Shown here in pieces: positions 33,063 to 43,692 of a stretch of DNA of 64,000 bases. Position 1 is the stretch's first letter. Each line of letters begins with the position of its first letter. The DNA is from Diphasiastrum complanatum (taxonomy: Eukaryota > Streptophyta > Lycopodiopsida > Lycopodiales > Lycopodiaceae). The stretch covers positions 68,798,980 to 68,862,979 of the forward strand of contig CM055095.1 of NCBI GenBank assembly GCA_029204225.1, given 5' to 3'. A program made the position numbers and the translations under genes. A model generated the notes under the pieces. That model was not told the DNA's origin. It saw nothing but the letters and a program-made list of their open reading frames with translations, and did no database searches.

Positions 33063-33792
33063 TGTGAAGTTTTTAGCACCTGTGAACTTCACCACACACC
33101 CTAAAGGATCTTACTGAGGTGTTGTGATTGCACAAGATTGATCAAAGAACAGTATGCTTGAAAAATCTAAGGCAAGAGCACAATGGCATACATCTGATGA
33201 AAAAATCCAACTCTTCACTATGAGAAATGAATGTCAAAAATAATTTTAAGTGTTCAGTATGGGAAAAAGAGGCTGCTCTCTGGTAGAGAGAGAAAATCAT
33301 ACATAGAAAACTTGGGTAGAGAGAGAATGAGTCCAAAACACCAAAATCTCAATATTCACAATATGGCAAAACATGCCGAGCTTTCCCTACATGAGAGAGA
33401 CTCAAATTCCTACAGTGGAGTTGCATGGAAAGTCCACTTAACTGAACTAATTCACCTACCAGAGATCCACATGTGTAACTGCATGCATGTATGGTGCATG
33501 TACTATATGTCAACTCATAAAATTGCCTAGACATGTGTAGATCATAGAAACTACTTTGCATGTTGCATGCACTGATTGCATGTGGCTTGCATGCATACAG
33601 TAAGACTTTGCATGCTATCTACACATCTGCATGTCATTATAATTGAACCTATATAACTCAAATCCGAGCTACACTAGAAGGATATGTGCTCAATTCACAC
33701 TCCTTATATGTACAACATGAAATCTAGTGGAAATCATCATGGACATGACCCCAAACTCGAGATAGGAAGATAATATTTTAATAATCTTCACA
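33063..33792 (-). repeat. 3' LTR of D
   Basis: Plus-strand TGTGAAGTTTTTAGCAC ... AATCTTCACA, aligned end to end with 38126-38851. It holds a GGTAGAGAGAGAAA motif also found in A LTRs, and TGCATG-rich repeats at 33480-33640. A polypurine-like run lies just inside the element at 33793-33806 on the minus strand. Confidence 0.95.
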
Positions 33793-33806
33793 ATCCTTCT
33801 TAAAAT

Positions 33807-34540
33807 TTATGTTCCTATCAACATAGATTTTGAAATTAGGCCAAGGTTAGACCTTATCTTCATAAAGACATTCTTGAGTAGAGGCTTGGTGAGAAGATCT
33901 GCAACACAATCTGAAGATGAAACATGCTCCAATGAGATCTCTCTTCCAATGACTTTTTCTCTTACAAAATGATGAGCCACTTCAATATGCTTGCTCCTTG
34001 CATGAAAGACTAGATTATTTGCAAGAGGCTGAGCAGAAATGTTATCATTCTTGATAACTGGTAAATCTTCATCTGCATAACTCTTAAGCTCCCTTTTGAT
34101 CCATAAAATCTCCTTTGTTGTGGTTGTAAGAGATTTGTATTCAGCTTCACAAATGATAAGGAAATAGTTGTCTGCTTCTTTGACAGCCAAGAAACGAAAT
34201 TTTCTCCAAGAAATATAGTGTAAGCACTTGTGGATTTCCTATCCAACCTGTCTCCTGCAAATCTGAATCTGAAAAAGCAATCAAAGTCAGATCTTCTCCT
34301 TCATAGTATAGTCCATAATCCAAGGTAGAAGATATATACCTCAAGACTCTTTTAGCCAACTTCCAATGATATAACTTTGGATCTTGCATGTGTTGACTTA
34401 GCTTATGAACACAAAAGCTTAGATCAAGCCTAGTCACTGTTAACCAAATAAGTGAGCCAATAAGACTCCTATAAAGAGTGATGTCCTCAAAGTATTTTTC
34501 ATCATCTTTAATAGGAACTTTTACAGTGTGCTCCACAGAC
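33807..34540 (-). pseudogene. copia D RNase H
   Basis: The post-RT block ITLYRSLIGSLIWLTVTRLD, LRYISSTLDYGLYYEGEDLT, then RNase H: LIAFSDSDLQETGWIGN in one frame and CEAEYKSLTTTTKEILWIKR, FHARSKHIEVAHHFVREKVI and CVADLLTKPL in another. It closely resembles A at 2324-3163. At least two frameshifts break it. Confidence 0.92.
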
Positions 34541-35546
34541 TTTTGAACAAAAGAAAAACTTTTGATTCATCACCTTCCTTCACAAAACCTGGAGGCTGCT
34601 CCATATAAGTCTCCTCCTCAAGGTAACCATTGAGAAAATGCATTAAAAACATCAAACTGGAACATGCTCCATTTGTGAAAACATGCAAGAGAGATGAGTA
34701 TTCGAATTGTTACCATCTTTGCAACTGGTGCAAAGGTATCTTCATAATCGAAACCTTTAATCTGTGAGTAGCCTTTAGCACAAAGTCTTGCTTTATACTT
34801 ATTGATAGATCTGTCATGATTATACTTGATTCTGAATACCCACTTACATCCAATCACATGCATGTTGTTTGGTGGCTCCACAAGCTCCCATGTGTTATTT
34901 GACATCAAGGCTTCAATTCTTGGGTCATTGCTTCAACCCACTCCTTGGATTGAAAAGCTTCTTGGACGTCCTTAGGCTCTTCATCTGATATAAAAAGTGC
35001 ATGATAGGAAGTTTCACCTTCCACTTGGCTTCCTTCTTCATCATATGTGAGAATCCTTGGCCCAGATCTTCTTGGTGTGGTAGCTTGAATCTGCTCCTCC
35101 TCAAGCCTCGGCCTCACCTCTTCTTCAATAGCATCAAGGTTGATGATTGATCTTGCATGAGTCTCTTTGATTTTTGCATCATCCAAGTTAAATTTCTGAT
35201 CTTCATGGAAGACCACATCTCTACTAACAACATTTTTGTCAGTAGAGGGCAAATAAAGCTTGTATGCTTTTTTAATAGATGCATAACCTACAAAAATTTC
35301 TTTTACTGCACTAGGATCTTCCTTCTTCCTAGTTTCTAGAGGCACATGCACAAAGCATACACAACCAAAAATCCTAAGATGATCTACCTTAGGCTTTTTC
35401 TTATACAACATCTCAAATGGTGTCTTTCCTCCTATTGCAAGATTTGGAAGCCTATTACAAAGATAGTTTGCACATGCAACTACCTCTCCCCAAAATTCTT
35501 TAAGCAGAGAAGCTTCCAACCTAATGGATTTTGCACATTCACACAA
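34541..35546 (-). pseudogene. copia D RT with active-site deletion, integrase C-terminus
   Basis: The integrase tail (CECAKSIRLEASLLKEFWGE, RKKEDPSAVKEIFVGYASIK) leads to RT blocks NTWELVEPPNNMHVIGCKWV, KARLCAKGYSQIKGFDYEDT, FQFDVFNAFSQWLP and a degraded acidic/MEQPPGF block. The sequence then jumps at about 34545-34560 to the segment after the catalytic domain. About 100 or more residues that carry the YGLKQ and YVDD blocks are missing, so this copy has no polymerase active site. Confidence 0.9.
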
Positions 35547-36430
35547 AGCTCTATTCTTTCTCTCAGCAACTCCATTTTGCTGAGGAGTATTTGAATGCCC
35601 TCTCTCTCACAGAAGTCTTTAAACTTATTGGAAGTGTATTCTCCTCCACTATCACTTCTCAAAGCTTTTAGTTGAAAGAAAACTGCTTTTCTACATAAGC
35701 TTTGAAAGTAAGAAAAACATCATAGACCATGGCTTTTGAAGACAGCATATAGATCCAAGAATGTCTTGTATAATCATCTACAAAAGAGACAAAGCAGTTG
35801 GCTCCTCCTTTGCTCTTAGTTGATGAAAAATGAACATCTGAGTGTGCAAGTTCAAATGGTTGCTTTTTCTTGATACTTGATCTAGGAAAAGGTCTTCTGT
35901 GTGACTTTGCCAGCACACAAGCATCACAAGGTAGAAGCTCCTTTGACAGTGTCTTTGGTAGACCAATAGCTTTTTCTTCTTTGACCATAGATTGCATGCC
36001 TTTGAAATTGGGATGACCCAATCTCTTGTGCCACAGATCCTCCTGTAGAACCTTGGTCTCATAAGCAATATCTGAAATGTTAGCACTCTCCCTAGAATCT
36101 AGTTTGTACAACTTACCAATTCTAGATCCTCTAGCAATAACTTCATTTTCTCTTGAGATTATACACTTGTCAACTTGAACATCCAATCCACTATCAAACA
36201 GCTGTCCTACACTAATGAGATTCTTCGTCAATCTAGGTACATACAGTACATCATATAAGCAAAAAGATTTTGATGATGATGCATGTAATGGAATGATACC
36301 TATTCCTTCAATCCTACACTCTACATCATTGGCAGTATAGATTGACCTTTTTGCACCTAGATATGGCATGAGATTAGTGAAAGAGTTCCTAGAACTAGAC
36401 ATGTGGGAACTAGCCCCACTATATATCTAC
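35547..36430 (-). pseudogene. copia D protease end and integrase
   Basis: The protease SGASSHMSSSRNSF is followed by VLYVPRLTKNLISVGQLFDS, pre-integrase DLWHKRLGHPNFKGMQSM with CDACVLAKSHRRPFP, and the core with HSDVHFSSTKSKGGANCFVS, VDDYTRHSWIYML, then MRSDSGGEYTSNKFKDF in a second frame and NGVAERKNRALC in a third. All three catalytic acids are visible, but two frameshifts near 35600-35670 separate them. A stop in WYI*-type sequence near 36424 breaks the protease entry. Confidence 0.9.
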
Positions 36431-37375
36431 CAGACTTTTTTAATTCTTAAAAGAAAAAGATGAGAAAGTAGACAACATTAATGAATCCTCTCTTTCACTC
36501 TCTACACTCTCACACTCATCCTCATTAGTAAGGTTAGCTTGCTTAGATTGGTTCTTCTTCTTGAAACAGTTTGATGCATAGTCTCCTTTCTTTCTACAAA
36601 AAAAGCACTTGATCTTTGACAGCTTCTTCTTGCCACTGGATGTTGCACCTTGTGAGGACTGATCCTCACCACCTTCTTTGGCTTTGTCCTTCTTGAAGTG
36701 TTGTTGTCCTTTGTCCTTGAGTCTTGACTTGTCTCTGATGAAGAGTGTTTTGTCATCTCCACCATCTTTCAATGAAAGTCTGTTGATCCTCAGCATCTTG
36801 TTCTCTTGTCTGCTTTCTTCAGCAATGAGAACACCTTGCAGTGTCTCCAAGGATGAAAGATTCTCTCTGACAACATATGTTTGTACAATATTGTCATACT
36901 CATCTCTAAGTCCATTTAGGACTACTTGAACAAGTTCAGTGTTCTTAAGAGCATCACTAATACCAACTAACTCTTAATGAAGATCCTTAACTCTCATGAC
37001 ATATGATGAAGCACTCTCATCTACTCTCTGATACCTTATAAATATTTGGTTTCTAAGTGTAAGCAATCTATAAGTATTTTTGATTTCATAGATTGTTTTT
37101 AGAGTATCCCAAGCTTCCTTGGCAGTGGTGCATGTACTGATCTCTCTTAACACTTCATTGGTAACATTCATTTTTATAAAATGAAAGGCAATTCTGGTTC
37201 TTTTGTGGAATGTTGTAGCTTCATTAGGTGAAGCACGTTCTTCTTCAGCTCCACTCACAATATCCATTACATCCTGTAGAATCAACAATGATTCCATTCT
37301 GATCTTCCACATTGCATAATTGGAAGATGTTAATCTCTCACTGTGCTCTAAGAAATGTGAACCAGATGAAGACAT
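36431..37375 (-). pseudogene. copia D gag
   Basis: The ATG at 37375 begins MSSSGSHFLEHSERLTSSNY, clearly related to A gag. Blocks include IRMESLLILQDVMDIVSGAE, CTTAKEAWDTLKTIYEIKNT and VLIAEESRQENKMLRINRL. A TAA at about 36974 interrupts it once. The zinc knuckle reads CFFCRKKGDYASNC (about 36565-36606), with Asp in place of the zinc-binding His (A has CFYCGKKGHYATNC), so the knuckle is probably dead. Confidence 0.92.
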
Positions 37376-38125
37376 CTTCTTGGTGAGAAATTCTAGTAAT
37401 GATAAAAAATGGAGTTGAAAGGATGTTGCTTGCTATCTCAATCTAGGATCTAACATAGATGTTGATCCACCCTATGAAATCTAGCAACAGATGTGAGAAC
37501 AAATTTTCAATACAAAAAATCAATCTATCTTGAATTTGGATCTTGCTTCAGTCACAAAAGAAGAAGCACATGCAAGCAAAAAGTCTATCTCTCTCACGAG
37601 TTTCAATGTACTGATAAACTCTCTAGGATCTAACTTTCAACTCAAACACAGTAATATGTGTGAAATGAAAAGTCTAAGACCTCAAAACACTCACTTCTAT
37701 CCAATTCTACTTGATTGACAATGAAAATTGATGAAAATGGTGAGAAAGACAGATGTGTGCTTTGTTTGGCATATCCCAAGAGTTGAGTACCCTCTCTTCT
37801 AAAAACAAATGAAATTGATTCAAAAACAAGAGCAACACATTCTACTCTTTAATACCTATCCAACAAGCTATAAAACATCAAATTTGGATCATTCCTTGAG
37901 AAGTAGCACTCATTAATGAAGGCTGATTTCACACGTGTGAGCTCTCTGTCCGTACAGAGCTCCGCTGGATCAGATCAGCCCTGATTTGATCCACTTATGA
38001 TCCATAGATTGCTTGTTTCTCATCGAGTTTGAATCCTTCTCCAAAATCCGAGTTCCTACAAGCAAAAACACTAATGATCTGATGTATACACCCTCACCTC
38101 TTCAAAGCATGAAGCTCTGATACTA
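37376..38125 (-). other. leader and primer-binding site of D
   Basis: This untranslated leader of about 740 bp is as long as that of A. The primer site lies at 38114-38125 and reads TAGTATCAGAGC on the minus strand, one base different from the canonical TGGTATCAGAGC. A 12-bp perfect palindrome TCACACGTGTGA occurs at 37929-37940. Confidence 0.85.
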
Positions 38126-38851
38126 TGTGAAGTTTTTAGCACGTGTGAACTTTGCCACACACCCTACAGGATCTTACTGAGGTGTTGTGATTGCACAAGA
38201 TTGATCAAAGAACAGTACGCTTGAAAAATCTAAGGCAAGAGCACAATGGCATACATTTGATGAAAAAATCTAACTCTTCACTATGAGAAATGAATGTCAG
38301 AAATAATTCTAAGTGTTCAATATGGGAAAAAGAGGCTGCTTTCAAGTAGAGAGAGAAAATCATCCATAGAAAACCTGAGTAGAGAGAGAATGAGTCCAAA
38401 ACACCAAAACCTCAATATTCACAATATGGCAAAACATGCTCAACTTTTCCTACATGAGAGAGACTCGAATTCCTACAGTGGAGTTGCATGGAAAGTCCAC
38501 TTAACTGAACTAATTCACCTACCAGAGATCCACATGTGTAACTGCATGCATGTACGGTGCATATACTGCATGTCAACTCATAAAATTGCCTAGACATGTG
38601 TAGATCACAGAAACTACTTTGCATGTTGCATGCACTGATTGCATGTGGCTTGCATGCATACAGTAAGGCTTTGCATGCTATCAAAACACTGCATGTCATT
38701 ATAATTGAATCTATCTAACTCAAATCCGAGCTACACTAGAAGGATATGTGCTCAATTCACACTCATTATATGTACAACATGAAATCTAGTGGAAATCATC
38801 ATGGAGACCCCAAACTCGAGATAGGAAGATAATATTTTAATAATCTTCACA
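38126..38851 (-). repeat. 5' LTR of D
   Basis: It is the partner of 33063-33792, with TGTGAAG start and ATCTTCACA end on the plus strand, and it contains CACGTG near its left end. It is followed immediately by the TSD copy TGTCG. Confidence 0.95.
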
Positions 38852-39540
38852 TGTCGCATTCTTCGCTTTCTCCAAATTTCCTCAAAATGCTAAGAACATG
38901 ACTCTGGCAAAGTGTAGGGCAACCCTAAATGAGATTTAAAGGCATTGTCTCCTTTTTCACATTTTTTGCAAAATCCTGACATTGTCGCTTTTTGCGACAA
39001 TGTCGCCTATGGCTATTTTAGTTCATTTTTGCAGAATTGACAGTATGGTTCATTTATGCAAACAGAACCTTTACGACCAATTTCACCACTTATCAGGAAT
39101 CAATGACAAGGAACCAGATGGATGCCTAGCGGGTCACCAGCCGACTGGCAATCGTAATTGACGACCTAATTTCTTAGTATAAATAGTTGTTCATATTCAT
39201 ACAATTACTGATAGTAATTATCAGGTTTATCAGAAGAAGCATTTGAATAGTTAGCTTTTTATATCAAGCCTACGAGCTTGAACACTCCTGAGCATTCTAG
39301 CTCACTTCTTAGAGTTGTTTTAGAGATTGCTATTGCGCCATTGCTTATCAGCATTGCGCTTAATTCAGACTTATTCTCAGTTACTTAGAGATAGCTTAGA
39401 CTGCACGATTTCTATTGGCTATTGTTTTGCGCTCATTAGCATCTGATTTTGTTTTTTCTGAATCAGTACTATCTTCTTATTGCATTCAATATATGTCAGA
39501 ATGCATGCATCTCTATATTGCTTTTGTAACTGATAGAAAT
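38852..39540 (+). repeat. 3' LTR fragment of F (middle piece)
   Basis: It starts with the TSD of D and continues CATTCTTCGCTTTCTCC, matching 16488-17162 of the 5' LTR of F through the TATAAATAGT promoter-like motif (about 39177) to ...GATAGAAATTGT. Homology stops at about 39540, where copia G begins. Identity is about 90 percent by eye. Confidence 0.9.
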
Positions 39541-40320
39541 TGTTTGCCATCTTCTATTTTTCTTCTTCTGTTTTGGGACAATCATGCTTTATGAGCTTGG
39601 CTCTAGCTATCATTGGTGTAGCCTTTTCCTTGCAGTCCATCATGTGGTACTGCCATAGCACTTTTCTGGCATATCCTGACTTACTCTAGTGTATTTTGCC
39701 CTTTGTTCGATCTCTTCTGATCTCCAGCCCTAGGCATTTCGTTGCTTCTCCAAGATCTGTGATTTCATTGCCTTTAGAAATCTAACTCTTCGTGTTTTTT
39801 ATCAGCATTTAAGAATTTCCTATCAACAGCGAATCATCCACGAAAATGGTCAGTATCACAAAATCCTTTCCTACTCTTTTAATATAGACATTGTAGTCTG
39901 CTTGAGTAGGATTGAAGTCTAGAGACTTCAGAAGACCATCAAGCTTTTTATACCAGGCTCGTAATGAATATTTTAGACCACAGATGCATCTCTACAATCG
40001 ACAGACATATTGTCGATTATCGGGGTCTTCATGGCCTTCAGGTTGCTTCATGAAAATTTCCTCCCCTAGATCTCCATGGAGAAAGGTTGCTTTCACGTCA
40101 ATCTGGTGAATTTTCGGATTGTTCTGTTTGGCGTATGCAAGGAGTAGCCTTATGCTTGTCATCTTGACCGTGGGCGAATATGTGTCAAAATAATCAACAC
40201 CATATCTTTGCATGTAGTCCTTCACGACAAGCCTTGCTTTGTAGCGGCCAATGGTGCCATCTGACTTATCTCCTCTGACATTGCCTGCTTCCAAAATTCT
40301 CCTTCTGGACTCTGAATAGC
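39541..40320 (-). pseudogene. copia G reverse transcriptase
   Basis: RT blocks SDGTIGRYKARLVVKDYMQR, YGVDYFDTYSPTVKMTSIRL, IHQIDVKATFLHGDLGEEIF, MKQPEGHEDPDNRQYVCRL, then CGLKYSLRAWYKKLDGLLKS and the catalytic ILTIFVDDSLLI, with FVDD at 39833-39844. Post-catalytic ITDLGEATKCLGLEIRRD follows with stops. YGLKQ has become CGLKY, and several stops are present. The sequence ends before the RNase H domain. Confidence 0.88.
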
Positions 40321-41260
40321 TTCTTCATATGTTGCTAGCTCTTCTGTGAGGCTGCAGCACTCAAATTGCATGTCTTCGTTCCATTGAAGATTGTCAGAGT
40401 AGCGTCTGGAGGTCTTCGTTGTCTCGTTGACCTTCGAGGTTCGTTTCGTCGTTGCTCAAACGTTTGTTGTTCGTGGAGTTGATCCTCTCCTTCCTGTTGC
40501 TTTGGAGTCTACGGCTCTGCATTCTGATTTGATGCTTGTCCTCGATCTCCCTCTTGAATGGGCAGCAATGTGAAGATCTCATGGCCTCTTTCATCTTTCA
40601 GTCCAGGGAATGTGGACTCATCGAACTTCACATCTCTGTTCGAAACAACCTTCTTCGTGGTTGGATCGTAGAGCTTGTATACATGTGTTCCATTTGAGTA
40701 GCCGACCATGATTATTTGTTCAGATTTGTCATCGAGCTTGCTTCTCTTTTCCTTCGAAATGTGTCTGTATGCTGCACATCTAAACACTCGTACGTATGAT
40801 AGATCTGGCTTTCTGCCTGTCCACATTTCGTATGGTGTTTTGTTTTCTAGCATTGTCATTGTACATCTGTTCTGCAGGTTACTGCTGCAACTATTGCCTC
40901 GGCCCAGAATTGACCTGGCAATTGAGTTTGTGCCATCATCCATCTAGCTCCTTCGACTAGCATTCTGTTTTTTCTTTTTGTCACACCGTTGTATTCTGGT
41001 GTATATGCAGGAGTGAACTGGTGTTTGATCCCCTGTTCTTCACAAAATCTTGAGAATTCTATGCTTTTGTATTCACCTCCGTTGTCAGACCTAAGGATCT
41101 GTATCCTTTTCAAGGTGTGTCGCTCCGCAAATGCCACAAACTTCTTGAAAGAATCAAACACTTCGGAATTCTTCTTCAAGTAGTCACATCGTGGTCATCC
41201 GGCTGTAATCATCTATGAACGTCAGAAAGTATCTCGAACTTGAGAGCGAATCTATTTTCA
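40321..41260 (-). pseudogene. copia G integrase
   Basis: The core starts FLHSDVCGLMKIDSLSSSRY and FLTFIDDYSRM (upstream frame), then a frameshift near 41180, LRSDNGGEYKSIEFSRFCEE and TPAYTPEYNGVTKRKNRMLV. The usual AERKNR is TKRKNR here, so the catalytic Glu is Lys. The C-terminal part PYEMWTGRKPDLSYVRVFRC and YDPTTKKVVSNRDVKFDEST is intact for about 144 codons. Confidence 0.88.
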
Positions 41261-42236
41261 TCAGACCACAGACATCAGAGTGGAGGAACTCAAAAACTTC
41301 CTTGGCTCTTCTTCCCTCATGTGTGAATGGATTCCGATGTTGCTTGCCTTTCTGACAAGCTTCGCAGAACTCAGTTTCGGGCCTTGAAATCTTGAAACCT
41401 GTGACATTGTCTTTTCTGCTCATGTCGTACAGGCTCCGCATGTTCAGATGATACATTCTCCTATGCCAAAGCTGATCTTCATTTTTTGAAGCATTTAACA
41501 TGCTTTCAGAGCTGCTGATTATTTTGGCCTGGTAGAGGTTTTCTTCCCTGCATCTGACCGTCAACAACTTGTTCATCGTCTTTTCGATCATACGGCAAGT
41601 GTTGTCGTCGAACAAAACTTGAATGCCTAGATCTGCCATCTTGGAGACAGATAGCAAATCCTTTTTGAATGAGGGCACATAGAGTGCTACTGGTAAGTCT
41701 GCTTGGCCTGACAGTGTTCGCAGTTGTAGAGTGTCGATGCCTTTGACATCATGTCTGTTTCCATCGCCCAGAATCACTGCTTTGTTGTTTTCAAGTTCAC
41801 AAAAGTTGATCAAGATCTTCTTGTTGCAGGTTATGTGTGATGTTGCTCCTGAATCGATGACTACATCATAGTCGTGTTCAGAGTATCTCGTTGAAGCTTC
41901 ATCGAGTAATTTGAAAGCTTCATCACCTCTTTCTGCATCCTTAGATGACTCTACAACGTTTGCCTTTTCAGCTTTGTTTTTCTTTTTTGGGTTGAATCTG
42001 CAGTCGTATGCAGAATGCCCTTTCTTCTTGCAGTGCATGCAAGGTTTTGCTGGATTGAACCAGTATTTGATGGCCGTATGGCCTGGTTTGTGGCAGTGAT
42101 CGCAGGAAGAAGATTGTTGATTCGAGGACTTCATCTTTTCGAATCTTGGCTTGTTCTTGTTCTTCCTCTTTCCTTTCGTGAAGAGAGCTCTCTCTTGATC
42201 ACTGCTTCCCTCTCCTTCATCTCTCATCAGTGACAA
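41261..42236 (-). pseudogene. copia G gag C-terminus, protease, pre-integrase
   Basis: This is a 350-codon open frame. Two zinc-knuckle-like motifs appear: CDHCHKPGHTAIKY (last Cys lost) and CMHCKKKGHSAYDC, which is intact. Protease follows as YDVVIDSGATSHITCNKK, then ILGDGNRHDVKGIDTLQLRT, VPSFKKDLLSVSKMADLG, pre-integrase QLWHRRMYHLNMRSLYDMSR and CEACQKGKQHRNPF. Apart from the first knuckle it looks intact up to the frameshift in integrase. Confidence 0.9.
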
Positions 42237-42776
42237 GACTGATTGCTTTGTCGAATGTCCTATCTGGTAGACTCAGTATGAGCATTCTCAGCGACTGATA
42301 GGGCGTCGGTAGAGATTTCATGAAGTACATCAACTGATGTGGTGCTAGGACCTGGTGCTCCTGTCCTTATGCAGCGAGTTGAGTGAAGATCGTTCTGATC
42401 TTCTCAATGTGCTAATCCAACTGGTTGTCATCCCACCATATGGATTGCAGTTGATTGTGAAGGTGCATGACTGAAGCTGTAGTCCTCACTTCATACTTCT
42501 GCTTTAATCTTTCCCATGCTGCATGGCTGCTTTCGAGTCTTCAATCTGCATGAGTAGATCTTCATTTATGGATGAAATGATGATTGCCATTGCGCGCTCA
42601 TCTTTTCTGATCCACTCTGCTCTCCTCAAATCTCCCTCTGGAGGCTGCACCTCTGAGAGCTTGGTCACTGACCAGATGCCTTCGCCCTTCAGAAGCGTTT
42701 TGATTTTGAATTTTCAGATTCTGTAATTAGTGCCATCAAGGCTGATTGCCACTCTTGTCTGGATTGTTATAGCCAT
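42237..42776 (-). pseudogene. copia G gag N-terminal part
   Basis: The ATG at 42776 begins MAITIQTRVAISLDGTNYRI, followed by a stop and then KFKIKTLLKGEGIWSVTKL, the usual LKGEGLW block of this gag type. WIRKDERAMAIIISSINEDL and SIWWDDNQLD follow, with more stops. K gag at 51709 shows the same layout (FLAWKAKTSLILKGEGLWPW). Confidence 0.8.
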
Positions 42777-42841
42777 ATTGTGTTGTCTAGTAGAATCACT
42801 GCTGGGATATCAGTAGTGATAACCTATCAGCTCTGATACCA

Positions 42842-43639
42842 TGTCGCAAAAGCGAGACTGTTTCGTTTTCGTCTTATGTCTTCTTAGTTGCGAACGATTT
42901 TGTGTCTTTGAATTTTCTTTTTTGCGGAAGCCTTTACAGGATCCTAGACACTCGACTACACATCATAGAACATATTTTATTCTAGCAATCAAGACACACA
43001 GCGCAAGACAAAGAGATGCACGAGAATAGAGCAACTGTATAATTTTAGAGCAAGATTGTCAGTGTCTCGCTCGTTGGTAGAGTGACACTCTGCTCTTCCG
43101 CTGTTTTTTGCTCGTTGGCAGACTTTCATACACAACTCTAGTATTTTTACCTTTCTTCCCTACTCGCTACGTCTCTCTCTATCTCTTACAGATCTATCCA
43201 CCCAGATGCTCATTATGATCCAGAAACGATAGTTTATACCTCCACTGTGTGGAGTTTACAAGACGGCTAATTGTAGAATCACAAGACTAGTTAACGCTAA
43301 TCAACTAGCTAGTTAGTCTTCGTTGTTGCCATTCGTTTCAGCTAGGCGTGAAGTCTACGACTCCAAGCCCATTGAGCTTCCAGCTGGCAGCGTGAAAGAT
43401 TTCTCTTCATTTGTTTCGTAATCTCTCGTTTGCTTTCGTTCTTTTCGTTTCTTTCTTAGTTTCTCCTTTTGCGTCCCTTTGTGGTTTGCGGTCCTGGAGG
43501 TGTGTTAACGATTCACGAATAATTCACGAATCGTTCATGCTTTGAGTCAAGGGACGTTGACTGTCGCGAATTGTTCTCATTCGACCTTCGTTTCTTTTTC
43601 GTGCTGCGACAAAGTTGCAAGAGTTCACCATTTTTGACA
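42842..43639 (-). repeat. 5' LTR of G (798 bp) with primer site
   Basis: Plus-strand bounds TGTCGCAAAAGCG ... ATTTTTGACA. On the minus strand its end is followed directly by TGGTATCAGAGC (42830-42841), a canonical primer site. It adjoins the final piece of the F LTR at 43640. Confidence 0.85.
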
Positions 43640-43692
43640 ATGCACTAGAAGTAGGAAGTTTTCGCTGTGATTTATCCATCTTATTTCCGTCA
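43640..43692 (+). repeat. 3' LTR fragment of F (right end)
   Basis: ATGCACTAGAAGTAGGAAGTTTTCGC and the following bases match the last 53 bp of the 5' LTR of F (17288-17339), ending TTCCGTCA where that copy has TTCCAACA. The next base begins the RT of E. Confidence 0.8.

Larger units (their letters stand above)
33063..38851 (-). mobile_element. copia retrotransposon D
   Basis: A complete-ended copia element on the minus strand: 3' LTR 33063-33792 (730 bp), 5' LTR 38126-38851 (726 bp), a perfect 5-bp TSD (TGTCG), primer site, gag, protease, integrase, RT and RNase H. The LTRs differ by only a few percent by eye, so it is young relative to the F LTR that it sits in. The coding region has stops, frameshifts and a deletion over the RT active site. 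Gag and LTR motifs show that it is a relative of A. Confidence 0.95.
39541..43639 (-). mobile_element. copia retrotransposon G, 3'-truncated
   Basis: Minus-strand copia with a complete 5' LTR (42842-43639), primer site, gag, protease, integrase and most of RT. RNase H, polypurine tract and 3' LTR are absent; the element is cut at about 39541 inside F LTR sequence. About 125 bp of the F LTR (equivalent to 17163-17288) are also missing at this point, so one deletion removed the 3' end of G and the adjoining LTR. It is a family distinct from A, D and E. Confidence 0.88.
16183..43692 (+). mobile_element. copia element F enclosing later insertions
   Basis: F is defined by a 5' LTR with primer site on the left and fragments of the same LTR on the right that end in E sequence. 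Its original interior is almost gone. Only about 140 bp after the primer site (17340-17481), possibly including a gag ATG at 17428, can be attributed to it. The rest is A2, the DUF8039-like gene, gypsy I, a MULE, D and G. The extent is inferred from LTR homology plus the E sequence on both sides. Confidence 0.75.

Noticed and set aside
33480..33640. TGCATG-rich segment in the D LTR considered as a CRISPR-like or regulatory array
   Set aside because: Spacing is irregular and the motif is simple; it occurs in both LTR copies as ordinary LTR sequence. No prokaryotic features are in the window.
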